The notes: generated from the letters alone by a model not told the origin. DNA of 52,207 nt from Polyangiaceae bacterium (GCA_029261965.1 JAJDAH010000423.1:1-52207); one strand, 5' to 3'; counted from the stretch's first letter, positions 1 through 8,205 are shown. A program made the numbers and translations.

Positions 1-604
1 ACGGCGGTGCCGCGCTCGACGGCGGTGCCGCGTCCGGCGCTGCCGGCTTCGCGGCATCCTCGGTCGCACGCTCGTCTCCGGCGTCCGGTTCTGCCTGACT
101 CTTCTTCAGCAATCCATCGGTGACGATGTAGTACTGGAGCAGCGTCCCCATGATCCGTTGCGAGTAGGTCTTCGCGTCGTACTCGACAATGGCGTTGTGA
201 AAATCTGGCCACGACGCGTTCATTGCCACGAGCGTCGTTGGCGCGTTTTTCTTGCACGCCTTGTACTTTTTTTCACCAATCAGAGGGCAGTACGCGTCGC
301 GGCAAGCTTCGAAGACGATTTTCAGCTGATCGTCGGGGTCGGCCTTGGACGCGTCGGTCCAAGCGTCGCGGCATTTGGCCTGGGCATGGATGTCAGCGCA
401 CTCTCGATAGTAAATCGCCGTCGCTTCGGCATAGGTTTTGGATTTTTTGGTCTCGAGCAATCCTTTTTCGCATCGCAGTACCGATTTGCCCTCAATCTTC
501 TTCGACTTCTTGGTGCAACTCCCCGCGGCGAGCGCAGCGAGGGAGAGGCCGAGGACGGCGCTGATGCGCCCGACGGTCAGGACGGTACGGCTCATGGGCG
601 CCAT
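1..604 (-). CDS. Partial lipoprotein of unknown function
   Basis: The frame is open from an ATG at 604 (an in-frame ATG at 595 is an alternative start) to the window edge, so the C-terminus is missing. The first 30 residues form a signal peptide ending in the lipobox LAAGSC, so the mature protein should be lipid-anchored at a membrane facing the periplasm. The next 120 residues hold about six cysteines in a charged region (for example RCEKG, YYRECADIHAQAKC, EACRDAYC), suggesting a small disulphide-stabilised fold. The visible end is an Ala/Pro/Asp-rich tail typical of disordered linkers in these lipoproteins. It is divergent from the glycosyltransferase gene starting at 682. I do not recognise the family. 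Confidence 0.72.
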   Translation of the reverse strand, partial: MAPMSRTVLTVGRISAVLGLSLAALAAGSCTKKSKKIEGKSVLRCEKGLLETKKSKTYAEATAIYYRECADIHAQAKCRDAWTDASKADPDDQLKIVFEACRDAYCPLIGEKKYKACKKNAPTTLVAMNASWPDFHNAIVEYDAKTYSQRIMGTLLQYYIVTDGLLKKSQAEPDAGDERATEDAAKPAAPDAAPPSSAAPP

Positions 605-681
605 GTAGCACAAGGAGCGGCGGTCCGGCACGCTGCAATCTGTCGCGGAGCCGGGGGCATGTTGTATGGTCGCCCGCGTTC

Positions 682-1965
682 GTGAACGCTTCGTCTTCTC
701 GAGAAACTTCACCGAGATGGCTTCGGATTGCTGCGACGGTCGTCGGCCTCGGCCTGCTCGGCGTTTGGCTCTTGTGGTGGGGCGTCAGTCTGAAGCGCTT
801 CGACCTCGTCGGCGCCGAAAACACGTGGATCGGCGTGCCCGCCTTTGGCGTCGACTTCTGGACGCAGAGCGAATGGGCCGCGCGCATGTGGGGGATGGGT
901 AAGGACCCCTACGTCAACGATCACCTCTTTCACTATCCGCCCCTCGTCATTTTCCTGTTTGCTTGGGTCATCCCGCTGCAAGATCGGACGGCGCTGATGG
1001 TCTGGATCATCGCGCTGATGGTAATTATCGCCCTCGGGACGTTCCTCGCGTGGCGATGGCGAAAACTGCTGGGACTCGACAGGGCCCCGTTCGTGCTCGT
1101 GCTCGGGGCAGTCATGTTTTCCTTCCCCGTGCTGTTCGCCCTCGAACGATCCAACTTCGATCTGATTACGCTGGTTGCGATCATGTTGGCTCTCGGGGTC
1201 AAGGATCGAAAACCGCCTTGGACGGCCTTTCTGGCGGGGTGCATCCTCGCGGTCGGGCCCTGGGTCAAGCTCTACCCAGGACTCATTGGGGTGGCGATCG
1301 TGTCGCTTCGATGGTGGAGAGTGCTCGGTGGATTCGCGTTCGGCGGGGTCACCATTGGGTTGATCACGCCGACGGAAACTCTCAAGTCCTTCGAGAACAT
1401 CCGGGTGTTGATTGCGCAGACGCAATGGGGAACCGTCGTCGATCTGCAGACGTACTTCCCGTGGTCGCACTCGCTATCCTCGGCGCTCACCAAGTTGTTC
1501 TTCCTCGCGTCGCAGAAGTACGGCTATTCGGCTCTCGAGCACATCCCCGGATCCGTGGCTTCGCTCGCTGTGCTCTCACCCCTACTCGGGTGGGTCTGCT
1601 GGCGGGTCTACAAGTGCCCCCGGCGGTCCGATTTTGCTTACCCGCTCATGCTCTGGGTCGTGGCGCTCGCGTCGTTCGTGCCTCAGATGGCCAACGACTA
1701 CAGTCTGGTGTTCCTCCCGCTGGCCGCGGTCGCCGTCTGGAGCTTGAGGGACCCTTGGTACGTGCAGCTGATGATTGGCTTGATGCTCGTTTTCCTGCAG
1801 CCGTGGGCGCTACCGGTGCCGAATGCGCTGTTCTTCGTTTTCAAGCTCATCGGCCTGGTTGGTGTCGGCGTGTGCCTTGCCCTGCGTACCCGTGATTCGC
1901 CGCTAAGCGACCTCGCACACGGCGAGAGTCCGCAAAGGAGCCAACCGGCGACCGTCCCGGCGTGA
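682..1965 (+). CDS. GT87-like (DUF2029) polytopic membrane glycosyltransferase
   Basis: A 427-residue integral membrane protein with about nine or ten hydrophobic segments. The pattern fits polyprenyl-phosphate-mannose-dependent GT-C enzymes of the GT87/DUF2029 group: a first transmembrane helix, an extracytoplasmic acidic loop (FGVDFWTQSEWAARM), HYPPLVIFLFAWVIPL, then ERSNFDLITL in the place of the family's GRNGQ-like loop, and a KLYPGL motif. It would transfer a sugar from a lipid-linked donor to an envelope acceptor, which cannot be named. The start is GTG at 682. It converges on the glycerophosphodiesterase gene with a 19-base gap, and its start lies 77 bases from the divergent lipoprotein. 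Family call good, specificity unknown. Confidence 0.78.
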   Translation: MNASSSRETSPRWLRIAATVVGLGLLGVWLLWWGVSLKRFDLVGAENTWIGVPAFGVDFWTQSEWAARMWGMGKDPYVNDHLFHYPPLVIFLFAWVIPLQDRTALMVWIIALMVIIALGTFLAWRWRKLLGLDRAPFVLVLGAVMFSFPVLFALERSNFDLITLVAIMLALGVKDRKPPWTAFLAGCILAVGPWVKLYPGLIGVAIVSLRWWRVLGGFAFGGVTIGLITPTETLKSFENIRVLIAQTQWGTVVDLQTYFPWSHSLSSALTKLFFLASQKYGYSALEHIPGSVASLAVLSPLLGWVCWRVYKCPRRSDFAYPLMLWVVALASFVPQMANDYSLVFLPLAAVAVWSLRDPWYVQLMIGLMLVFLQPWALPVPNALFFVFKLIGLVGVGVCLALRTRDSPLSDLAHGESPQRSQPATVPA

Positions 1966-1984
1966 GCGGGACGTCGCTCCTCTC

Positions 1985-2908
1985 CTACTCGCAGGTGCCC
2001 GCGCAGAGCTCGTCCTGGATGGCTCGAAGCTCGTCAGGCTCGTCGGTGATGATCATTTCCACACCGTCGGCGATGAGTCGCCGCATGTCGGCGGGGTCGT
2101 TCACCGTCCACACGTTCACGTCGAGGCCGGCGTCGTGAATCTGGTTGATGCTCGCGCTCGTCAGCTCCGGTGAGTTCAGCACATTGAGAGCTTCGAACCC
2201 TCTCGCGGCGGCGTCGTCGCGTGAGCTGGGATTGAAGGCTAGGAGCCCAACCACGACGCTCGGGGCGACCAGCTTGAGCTCGCTCAGCACTTCGGCGTCG
2301 AACGAGCTGACGACGATTCGCCGCGGCCCCGAGTCGGCCGCGATGGCGGCGGCAACGTCGGCCGCCATACGCGGTTTGTCCGAGTCTGGGCACTGGTCTT
2401 CGAGCTTGAGCTTGATCTCGATGTTGATGTCTCCATCCACGGCATCGAGCACTTCCAGCAGCGTCGGGATCCGTACCCCTGTGCCTTCGAGGCTCGTGCC
2501 TACCGCGGCGTCGAGCGCTTGCAGCTCGGCAACGGTCATGTCCCCGGCGCAGCCGGTTCCGCTGGTCGTGGCGTCGACCGTGTCGTCGTGCAGCGAGATC
2601 AGCGTGCCGTCTGCCGAATGAATCACGTCGAGCTCGATCATGTCGGCACCCTCCGCGAACGCTTGCTGCATCGATTCGATGGTGTTCTCCGGGAAGGGGT
2701 TGCCCGGGTCGTTGGATCCGGTCCCGCGGTGTCCGGTGTTCGTCACCAGTCGAGCGTCGCAGACGCAGCCGGGAGCCCCGGCCGCCCCAGCGGCGCCGCC
2801 CGCGGCGTTCGAGCCAGCGGCGCCGCCGGCGCCCGAGCCACCCGAGCCACCCGAGCCGCATCCACCCGCGAGCAGTAACGCTGTCAGCCCAAGTACGACC
2901 CGAGTCAT
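1985..2908 (-). CDS. Glycerophosphodiester phosphodiesterase lipoprotein
   Basis: 307 residues. A signal peptide ends in LAGGC (Cys17) and is followed by a 30-residue Gly/Ala/Ser linker. The GDPD TIM-barrel domain then starts at NTGHRG (His60, Arg61). Visible catalytic and metal residues are PENT (74-76), IELDV (Glu92, Asp94), LHDDTVD (His107) and INIEIK. The family hydrolyses glycerophosphodiesters to glycerol-3-phosphate plus an alcohol; here it would act outside the cytoplasmic membrane on lipid headgroup debris. The length fits a single GDPD domain plus linker. It is the last gene of a leftward run, 40 bases after the glutamyl-Q tRNA(Asp) synthetase gene. Substrate unknown. Confidence 0.9.
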   Translation of the reverse strand: MTRVVLGLTALLLAGGCGSGGSGGSGAGGAAGSNAAGGAAGAAGAPGCVCDARLVTNTGHRGTGSNDPGNPFPENTIESMQQAFAEGADMIELDVIHSADGTLISLHDDTVDATTSGTGCAGDMTVAELQALDAAVGTSLEGTGVRIPTLLEVLDAVDGDINIEIKLKLEDQCPDSDKPRMAADVAAAIAADSGPRRIVVSSFDAEVLSELKLVAPSVVVGLLAFNPSSRDDAAARGFEALNVLNSPELTSASINQIHDAGLDVNVWTVNDPADMRRLIADGVEMIITDEPDELRAIQDELCAGTCE

Positions 2909-2948
2909 GTGCCGAACAGTCTATCGCCGTTGGGCGGCCTCGGCACGG

Positions 2949-3914
2949 TCAAAGTCGTGCTTCGCGAAGGGCGTCGAGGCTCGCTTCGTCCAACGTCACC
3001 GGATCTCTCGGGAGCCGCGCCAGGTCGAGCTCCCCCACGAGTTGAGCGGCGGACGCGCGTTCGCCGGTCGGCATGCCCGCACCCCGCGCTGTCCAGGCGA
3101 CGATTGCTCTCGGGTCCGTTCCGCCGGCCCGCAGCTCAGCGAGACTCAGGTCGTCGGCGCGCTTTGCGAGTCGCCGCCCGGTCCGATCAGTCACGAGCGG
3201 TACGTGCACCCACTCGGGGTGGGCGTAGCCGAGCGCCTCTTGCAGGACCTTCTGCGCGGGGGTGCTCGCCAGCAGATCGTCGCCTCGCAACACCTCCGTG
3301 ATGCCCTGCCTGGCGTCGTCGACCACCACCGCGATTTGATACGCAGGTAGGCCGTTGCGGCGCGCCACCAGAAAGTCCCCGACCTCACTCTGGAGATCGA
3401 CTTCGAGCCTCGGGGCGAGTCGATCGACGACTTCGACGCTGCCGGATGGCACGCGGAACCGAAGGCCCGCGTCGCGCCCGGTCTTGCGCTCGGCTTCTTC
3501 CACGGACGTGAACTTGTCGCGACACGTGCCAGGATAGGGTGACGTGACTCGACCTTGGGGCGCGCTCTGGGCGGCTCGAATGTCAGCGCGTGAGCACACG
3601 CAAGGGTACACCAGACCTCGCCGCAGCAAGTCGTCGACGCGCGCGTTGATTTCCTCGAGACCCTTCGATTGAACGATGACCTCGCCGTCCCAGTCCAGCC
3701 CCAACCATTCGAGATCCCGTCGACAGCCGTCGATATGCTCGGCCTGGGCGCGCTCCGCGTCGAGATCCTCGATGCGAAGCCGCATTCGGCCGCCACGCTG
3801 TCGCACACTCCACCACGCTAGTAGGAACGAGCGCGCGTGCCCGAGGTGCAACCGCCCGGTCGGGCTGGGGGCGATTCTTCCGACCGGGCTGCGTTCTCGG
3901 TCGTCGGTGTTCAT
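2949..3914 (-). CDS. gluQ: Glutamyl-Q tRNA(Asp) synthetase
   Basis: 321 residues, the size of the truncated GluRS paralogue that attaches glutamate to queuosine in the tRNA(Asp) anticodon, and too short for a full GluRS because it lacks the anticodon-binding domain. The Rossmann catalytic core begins with IAPSPTGRLHLGH (HIGH motif as HLGH, residues 23-26) and has RIEDLD at 47-52. The family's zinc site is visible as Cys105, Cys107, Tyr127 and Cys131. The KMSKS-like loop is the degenerate RRLAKRADDLS. It lies 63 bases downstream of the small secreted-protein gene and 40 upstream of the GDPD gene. Strong call. Confidence 0.93.
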   Translation of the reverse strand: MNTDDRERSPVGRIAPSPTGRLHLGHARSFLLAWWSVRQRGGRMRLRIEDLDAERAQAEHIDGCRRDLEWLGLDWDGEVIVQSKGLEEINARVDDLLRRGLVYPCVCSRADIRAAQSAPQGRVTSPYPGTCRDKFTSVEEAERKTGRDAGLRFRVPSGSVEVVDRLAPRLEVDLQSEVGDFLVARRNGLPAYQIAVVVDDARQGITEVLRGDDLLASTPAQKVLQEALGYAHPEWVHVPLVTDRTGRRLAKRADDLSLAELRAGGTDPRAIVAWTARGAGMPTGERASAAQLVGELDLARLPRDPVTLDEASLDALREARL

Positions 3915-3977
3915 CGCCCCAGTCGAGTAGATCGGCCGCCTTCGTGCCGCAAACGCCCCGCGGGGAGTCCGCCTTGG

Positions 3978-4232
3978 CTAGATCGCTTCGATCGACTTGA
4001 ACATTTCGTAGACGAACGACGTCCGCGGTCGGATGAGCGTCGTCCGCGCGGCAATCGGACGAACGTTGATCTGCCAATCGAGCACCGACATCACGTCCGA
4101 GTCGAGCAACTCGTCCTTGAACTCGTAGATGTACCCCGGCTCCGACTCGTCCGCGGGCTGGGCCACGGCGACCCCGGTCGTCCCCAGGATTACTGCTGCA
4201 ACTGCCACCCCGACTCCTCGAAAACGTGCCAT
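3978..4232 (-). CDS. Small secreted protein of unknown function
   Basis: 84 residues. The frame stays open upstream to 4343, but the ATG at 4232 is preferred because a perfect AGGAGG (plus-strand 4237-4242) lies 4 bases upstream and because this start gives a signal peptide (MARFRGVGVAVAAVI...AVA, predicted cleavage before QPADE). The mature part is only about 60 residues, starts acidic (ESEPGYIYEFKDELLDSD) and ends basic and hydrophobic (RTTLIRPRTSFVYEMFKSIEAI). It has no cysteine and no recognised domain. It may be a small periplasmic partner. It sits between a lipoprotein gene and gluQ on the same strand. Confidence 0.7.
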   Translation of the reverse strand: MARFRGVGVAVAAVILGTTGVAVAQPADESEPGYIYEFKDELLDSDVMSVLDWQINVRPIAARTTLIRPRTSFVYEMFKSIEAI

Positions 4233-4236
4233 GCGG

Positions 4237-4242
4237 CCTCCT
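4237..4242 (-). promoter_or_regulatory. Strong ribosome binding site for the small secreted protein
   Basis: The minus strand reads AAAAAAGGAGGCCGCATG. AGGAGG ends four bases before the ATG at 4232, and the A-run before it is unusual in this GC-rich DNA. It decides the start of the 84-residue protein in favour of 4232 over the open-frame start at 4343. Confidence 0.8.
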
Positions 4243-4305
4243 TTTTTCTGAGACGCGCGGCGACCGTCGATCCTTGGGATCGCGAGAGGGCAAAATTGCG
4301 GCAGC

Positions 4306-4827
4306 TCAATCGCCGCAGGCGCAGGCGGCGACCCGTTTTTCACTGTCGGTCAGCGTCTCCTTCGCTTTCGTGCAGCGGTCGCTGTCGTCTCCGGCCAATC
4401 GACAGACCGCGGCGCCCGCGCGGCGCATCGACGCGATGGCGCGGCACGCCGAGGCGCAGCGCCCCCGGGCATCGCCTTTCTTGAGCTCGGAGGCTCCCGC
4501 TCCCCCACCAGCGCGCGGCGGTGTCGAGGCGCTGGCCAGCAGTGCGTCGATTTCCGCCCGCGCCGTCTCGAGCGCGGTCTCTGCGCTTTTCACGTCGCTG
4601 AAGCTGTCGATGCTGTCCTCGCCGGCCTCTTCCTCCGCCTCGCCGTCGCCGATGCTCGACGGCGGTTGGCCGTAGCCGGGCTGGCTGTAGCCTCCTGGCT
4701 GCGGAGCGGGCGCCTCGGCGGGTGGCGCGGCGGCGGGTGCTTCGGAATCCGCTTTCTTGCAGCCGCCGGCCAAGGTCACGGTTGCTGTGACGAAGACCAG
4801 AGCGGCGAGGGGAGTGCGCAGGTTCAT
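4306..4827 (-). CDS. Cys-rich lipoprotein of unknown function
   Basis: 173 residues. The signal peptide ends in LAGGC (Cys23). Next comes an Ala/Pro-rich, Gly-Tyr-Gln linker (GGYSQPGYGQP), an acidic patch (GEAEEEAGEDS) and a helical region with ETALETARAEIDALLAS. The C-terminal third carries the pattern C-x3-C (GRCASACRAIASM), VCRLAGDDSDRC and the terminal CACGD. The Cys-x3-Cys-helix arrangement recurs in myxobacterial lipoproteins that cap with disulphides, but I cannot name a function. It is on the same strand as, and 62 bases downstream of, the lipoprotein methyltransferase gene. Confidence 0.8.
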   Translation of the reverse strand: MNLRTPLAALVFVTATVTLAGGCKKADSEAPAAAPPAEAPAPQPGGYSQPGYGQPPSSIGDGEAEEEAGEDSIDSFSDVKSAETALETARAEIDALLASASTPPRAGGGAGASELKKGDARGRCASACRAIASMRRAGAAVCRLAGDDSDRCTKAKETLTDSEKRVAACACGD

Positions 4828-4889
4828 GCTGGTTGGTTATACGTCTGCGGCGTCCGAAGTATTTGCTGTCTCGCGCCCCCCGCGAGAAA

Positions 4890-5726
4890 TCACTTGGGCT
4901 TCGCGAACTTCAACAAGTACCGGTCAGTTTCGAATCCGAGGCGAAAACTCGGCTTGCCGAGCAAGTCCTCGGGATCGCGGAGAAACTGCGCCTCGCCGAC
5001 GAGCTCGAAACCTGCGGCTTGGACCTGCTCCTTCACGATGGCCTCTTCCAGCCGGTGGACCCCGCCGGCCGCCGCGATCCCCGAGCCGGGGCTGGCCGAG
5101 TGGTCCGCGATGACAAAGAGCCCGCCGGGTTTTAGCGCGGCGAACACCTTGGCATTCATCTTCGCGACGTCGAGCTCCTGGGCGACGACGTCGTGATACG
5201 AGAACAGGACGGTCACGAGGTCGAGCTCGACCGCCTCTTCTGGGAATGGATCGTCGTACTGGCGGTCGACCCGCACGACGTTTTTGTTGATCTCGCGCTC
5301 GAGGCGTTCCGGCCAGGCCTCCTTGACGAAGTTTTCGAGCGTGTGGGCGTTGTTCTGGGCGAAAACGCGGCCTTCACGTCCAACGGCGCGGGCGAGTAGC
5401 TCGGTGGTGTATCCGTCGCCGGCGCCGAGATCGGCCACATGCCAGCCCAGGCGGACGCCGATGAACGTGAGCAGCTCGCCGGGATGGCGCCGGGCGTCAC
5501 GGTCGCGATCTTTTTTCGTTCGGTCAGCGGCGTCGACGATGGCTCTCGCTTCCGGAGAGACGGGTCCGGGCACCGGCTCGATGGCGTCCGCCCGTCGGCG
5601 CGGGGTTTCGGGATCGTCGGTCGGCGCGGTCGAGGTGGGATTGCCTGCCGGCATTGGCGCCGGTTGGGCGGCGCCGCAGCCCGCGAGGGTCAGTCCGAGC
5701 GCGAGGTGAGCGAGAAAGAGCTTCAT
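4890..5726 (-). CDS. Class I methyltransferase-fold lipoprotein (COG4798-like)
   Basis: 278 residues. A lipoprotein signal peptide (LTLAGC, Cys17) and a Pro/Thr/Arg-rich linker of about 60 residues precede a Rossmann methyltransferase domain. Motif I is VADLGAGDGYTTELLA; the post-core holds LDLVTVLFSYHDVV and LKPGGLFVIADHSA, then FELVGEAQFLRDPEDLLG, a common end for SAM-dependent enzymes. This resembles the 'predicted methyltransferase' group that, oddly, often carries Sec signals. Since SAM is cytoplasmic, the protein may be a non-catalytic descendant, may bind another ligand, or may use an unknown supply. Its start lies only 33 bases from the divergent maleylacetate reductase gene. Confidence 0.83.
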   Translation of the reverse strand: MKLFLAHLALGLTLAGCGAAQPAPMPAGNPTSTAPTDDPETPRRRADAIEPVPGPVSPEARAIVDAADRTKKDRDRDARRHPGELLTFIGVRLGWHVADLGAGDGYTTELLARAVGREGRVFAQNNAHTLENFVKEAWPERLEREINKNVVRVDRQYDDPFPEEAVELDLVTVLFSYHDVVAQELDVAKMNAKVFAALKPGGLFVIADHSASPGSGIAAAGGVHRLEEAIVKEQVQAAGFELVGEAQFLRDPEDLLGKPSFRLGFETDRYLLKFAKPK

Positions 5727-5759
5727 GGCAGCACGCGGCTACCACAAGATTGACCCAGG

Positions 5760-6863
5760 TTGAACTCGACGACAGCAGCCCCGCGCGAGCTCGTTCGCGA
5801 GGATGGTCCGACCCGTGTGGTGTTCGGTGAGGGTTCGGCTCGCAGGCTCTCGTCCGAGCTCGACCGAATCGGCGCGCGTCGAGCACTGGTCCTAGCTACG
5901 CCGGGTCGGAGGTGCGATGCCGAAGAGTTGGCGTCGACGCTCGGCGAGCGAAGTGCCGGTGTCTTCGCCGAGGCGAAACAGCACGTGCCGGTCGAAACGG
6001 CGCGCGCTGGGCGGGACCGGGCTCGCGCGGTGCGCGCCGACTGGGTCGTTGCGTACGGTGGCGGGTCGACCGTCGGTCTCGCCAAGGCCATCGCTCTCGA
6101 GAACGACGTCGGCATCGCGTCAGTTCCAACCACCTATTCCGGGTCGGAAATGACGCCGATCTGGGGACTCACCGAAGCGGGTCGAAAACGGACCGGGAAA
6201 GACGAGCGCGTGCGCTCGCGCCTCGTGATCTACGATCCTCGACTGACCATCTCACTTCCGTTGGCGACCACCGTGACGAGCCTGTTCAACGCCATGGCCC
6301 ACGCTGTCGAAGCGCTCTATGCCGAATCTCCTTCGCCAGAAATTCTCGATTCCGCTGAGCGATCGATTCGATCCATCGCCGTCAGCTTGAGGGCGCTTCC
6401 GCGGGATCCCGAAGATGTCACGGCTCGGTCTGAGGCGTTGTACGGCGCCTATCTCGCTGGCGTTTGCCTGTCTGCGGGCGTCGCACTCCACCACAAGCTT
6501 TGCCACGTGCTTGGCGGGACGTTCGGGTTGCCGCATGCCGAAACGCACACGGTCGTGTTGCCGCACGCGGCGCGGTTCAACGCCGACGTTGCCGAACACG
6601 CCATGCGCCGACTGGCCGACTCGTTGGGGGTCACGGACGGGCCTCGGGGCCTCTTTGATCTGGCGCGGGAAACCGGAGCCCCAGCTTCACTCGAAGAGCT
6701 CGGTCTCGCCCGCGAGTCGCTCGAGCTCGCTGCCGATCTCGCCGTCGAGCAACCGTACTACAATCCCAAACCCGTCGACCGTGCCGGAGCGCTCTCGGTG
6801 CTGTCCGACGCTTTTTCCGGCCGCCCGCCCACGGAGTTCGTGTCGGGAAGTGTGAGGATATGA
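5760..6863 (+). CDS. Maleylacetate reductase (iron-containing alcohol dehydrogenase family)
   Basis: 367 residues. The fold is the group III alcohol dehydrogenase type. NAD(P)-binding GGGSTVGLAKAIALE lies at about 100-114, and PTTYSGSEMTPIWGLTE at about 123-139, which is the signature run separating maleylacetate reductases from general alcohol dehydrogenases. The metal-region histidines appear as NAMAHAVEALY, HHKLCHVLGG and LPHAETH. It reduces maleylacetate to 3-oxoadipate, the exit step of hydroxyquinol, chlorocatechol and hydroquinone degradation. The start is TTG at 5760, which keeps the conserved N-terminal TRVVFGEGS. The 3' end overlaps the dioxygenase start by ATGA. Confidence 0.9.
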   Translation: MNSTTAAPRELVREDGPTRVVFGEGSARRLSSELDRIGARRALVLATPGRRCDAEELASTLGERSAGVFAEAKQHVPVETARAGRDRARAVRADWVVAYGGGSTVGLAKAIALENDVGIASVPTTYSGSEMTPIWGLTEAGRKRTGKDERVRSRLVIYDPRLTISLPLATTVTSLFNAMAHAVEALYAESPSPEILDSAERSIRSIAVSLRALPRDPEDVTARSEALYGAYLAGVCLSAGVALHHKLCHVLGGTFGLPHAETHTVVLPHAARFNADVAEHAMRRLADSLGVTDGPRGLFDLARETGAPASLEELGLARESLELAADLAVEQPYYNPKPVDRAGALSVLSDAFSGRPPTEFVSGSVRI

Positions 6864-8167
6864 CCGAGCAAGCAACAGATAGGCGCTACTCCCGCGGCTT
6901 CGGTAACCAGCACTCGAGCGAGGCGGTCGATGGCGCGGTGCCTCGGTCGCAGAACAGTCCGCTCGAAACTCCGCTCGGCCTCTATGCGGAACAGGTGAGT
7001 GGCTCGGTTTTCGTCACGTCGCGCCAGGACGGTCTCCGCTCGTGGCTGTATCGGATTCGGCCGTCGGTGGGCCACGGTGACTTTGCTCCGCTGCCGCACG
7101 TTGGTCTCGTCGGCGACTTTCGCCCGATGGAGGTTTCCCCGAACCTTCACCGATGGAAACCGAGGATCTGGCCGGGGGATCGAGTGGATTTTCTCGATAG
7201 CCTCACGACTCTCGGGGGCTCCGGAGATGCGACGGGTGGGGCGGGTTTCGCCTTGCACCTGTACGCGGCGACCGCGGACATGCAGGATCGTTGTTTCTAC
7301 GACGTAGATGGCGATCTCTTGCTGATCGCCGAGCTCGGCCGCCTCGACATCCAGACCGAGCTCGGATGGTTGCTGCTCGGGCCGGGCGAGATCGCGATCT
7401 TGCCCCGCGGCCTGAAGTACCGGGTGACGCTGCCGGACGGCAGAGCGCGCGGCTACCTGCTCGAAGTGTTCGACGGCCCGTATCGGTTGCCCGATCGCGG
7501 CCTCATCGGTGCCAACGGCCTCGCCGACGAACGACACTTTCTGGCTCCGGTCGCGACCTACGAGGATCGCGACGTGAGCTATCGAGTCGCGGTCAAGAGT
7601 GGGGGCAAGCTCTACGAAACCACGCAAGCGCACTCTCCCTTCGATGTGGTCGGGTGGCACGGGAGCTACGCGCCGTTCAAATACGACTTGGCGATGTTCA
7701 ACGCGATGGGGACCGTCACCTTCGATCACCCCGATCCGTCGATCTTCACCGTCATCGGCTGCCCTCGGAGCGCCGGCGACGGCTCGGCGGCCGATCTGAT
7801 CGTTTTTCCGCCCCGCTGGGAAGTCGCTGAGCACACGTTTCGGCCGCCCTACTTCCATCGCAATCGAGCCACGGAAATCAACGGCGTCATTCATGGGGGT
7901 GACCCCACGAACGGCTTCGAGTCGGGGTGCACGTTTCTCACGCCTCAGTTCGCGGCGCACGGCATCGGGCCCGAGTCCGTGGAAAAGAGCATCGGCCGGA
8001 TGCAGAGGTCCCCCGAGCCGCGCCGCATTTCGGATGAGCAGCTGTGGTTTCAGTTCGAGTCCGTGTACCCCATGCAACTGACCGATTGGGCCCGTGGAGC
8101 GGTGGAGTTAGACCCCAAATTCGCCGAGATGTTTCGTGGGCACGCCAGACGCTTCGAGGCGCGCTAG
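6860..8167 (+). CDS. hmgA: Homogentisate 1,2-dioxygenase family protein
   Basis: 435 residues, the normal size. Family hallmarks are GFGNQHSSEAVDGAVP, NSPLETPLGLYAEQVSG, RSWLYRIRPS, DVVGWHGSYAPFKYD (catalytic His region) and FDHPDPSIFTV. The iron ligands are intact: the His of YFHRN, the Glu six residues on (ATEI), and the His of AAHGIGPE. The usual MSEFMGLI segment is RATEINGVIHGG and the C-terminus is divergent, so this may be a subfamily with another substrate. It opens the ring of a 1,4-dihydroxybenzene. The ATG overlaps the maleylacetate reductase stop by four bases, so the two are co-translated. The gene symbol is by family only. Confidence 0.87.
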   Translation: MTEQATDRRYSRGFGNQHSSEAVDGAVPRSQNSPLETPLGLYAEQVSGSVFVTSRQDGLRSWLYRIRPSVGHGDFAPLPHVGLVGDFRPMEVSPNLHRWKPRIWPGDRVDFLDSLTTLGGSGDATGGAGFALHLYAATADMQDRCFYDVDGDLLLIAELGRLDIQTELGWLLLGPGEIAILPRGLKYRVTLPDGRARGYLLEVFDGPYRLPDRGLIGANGLADERHFLAPVATYEDRDVSYRVAVKSGGKLYETTQAHSPFDVVGWHGSYAPFKYDLAMFNAMGTVTFDHPDPSIFTVIGCPRSAGDGSAADLIVFPPRWEVAEHTFRPPYFHRNRATEINGVIHGGDPTNGFESGCTFLTPQFAAHGIGPESVEKSIGRMQRSPEPRRISDEQLWFQFESVYPMQLTDWARGAVELDPKFAEMFRGHARRFEAR

Positions 8168-8168
8168 A

Positions 8169-8205
8169 ATGAGCCGAGGATGAGCCGAGGATGAGCCGAG
8201 GATGA
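8169..8205 (+). repeat. Tandem 11-bp repeats forming three ATGA-chained mini-ORFs
   Basis: Three exact copies of ATGAGCCGAGG (8169-8179, 8180-8190, 8191-8201) are followed by ATGAGTATCGA, the start of the next gene. Each copy encodes Met-Ser-Arg-Gly and stops at TGA, and each TGA overlaps the next ATG as ATGA (8180-8183, 8191-8194, 8202-8205). The first ATG is one base after the dioxygenase TAG (8165-8167). Each unit also carries GAGG. Ribosomes leaving the dioxygenase could therefore hop through three minimal ORFs before reaching the 135-residue protein. Confidence 0.85.

Noticed and set aside
6758-8077. 439-residue open frame on the minus strand
   Set aside because: It is exactly antisense to the dioxygenase gene, whose family motifs are unmistakable; high GC leaves such shadows.
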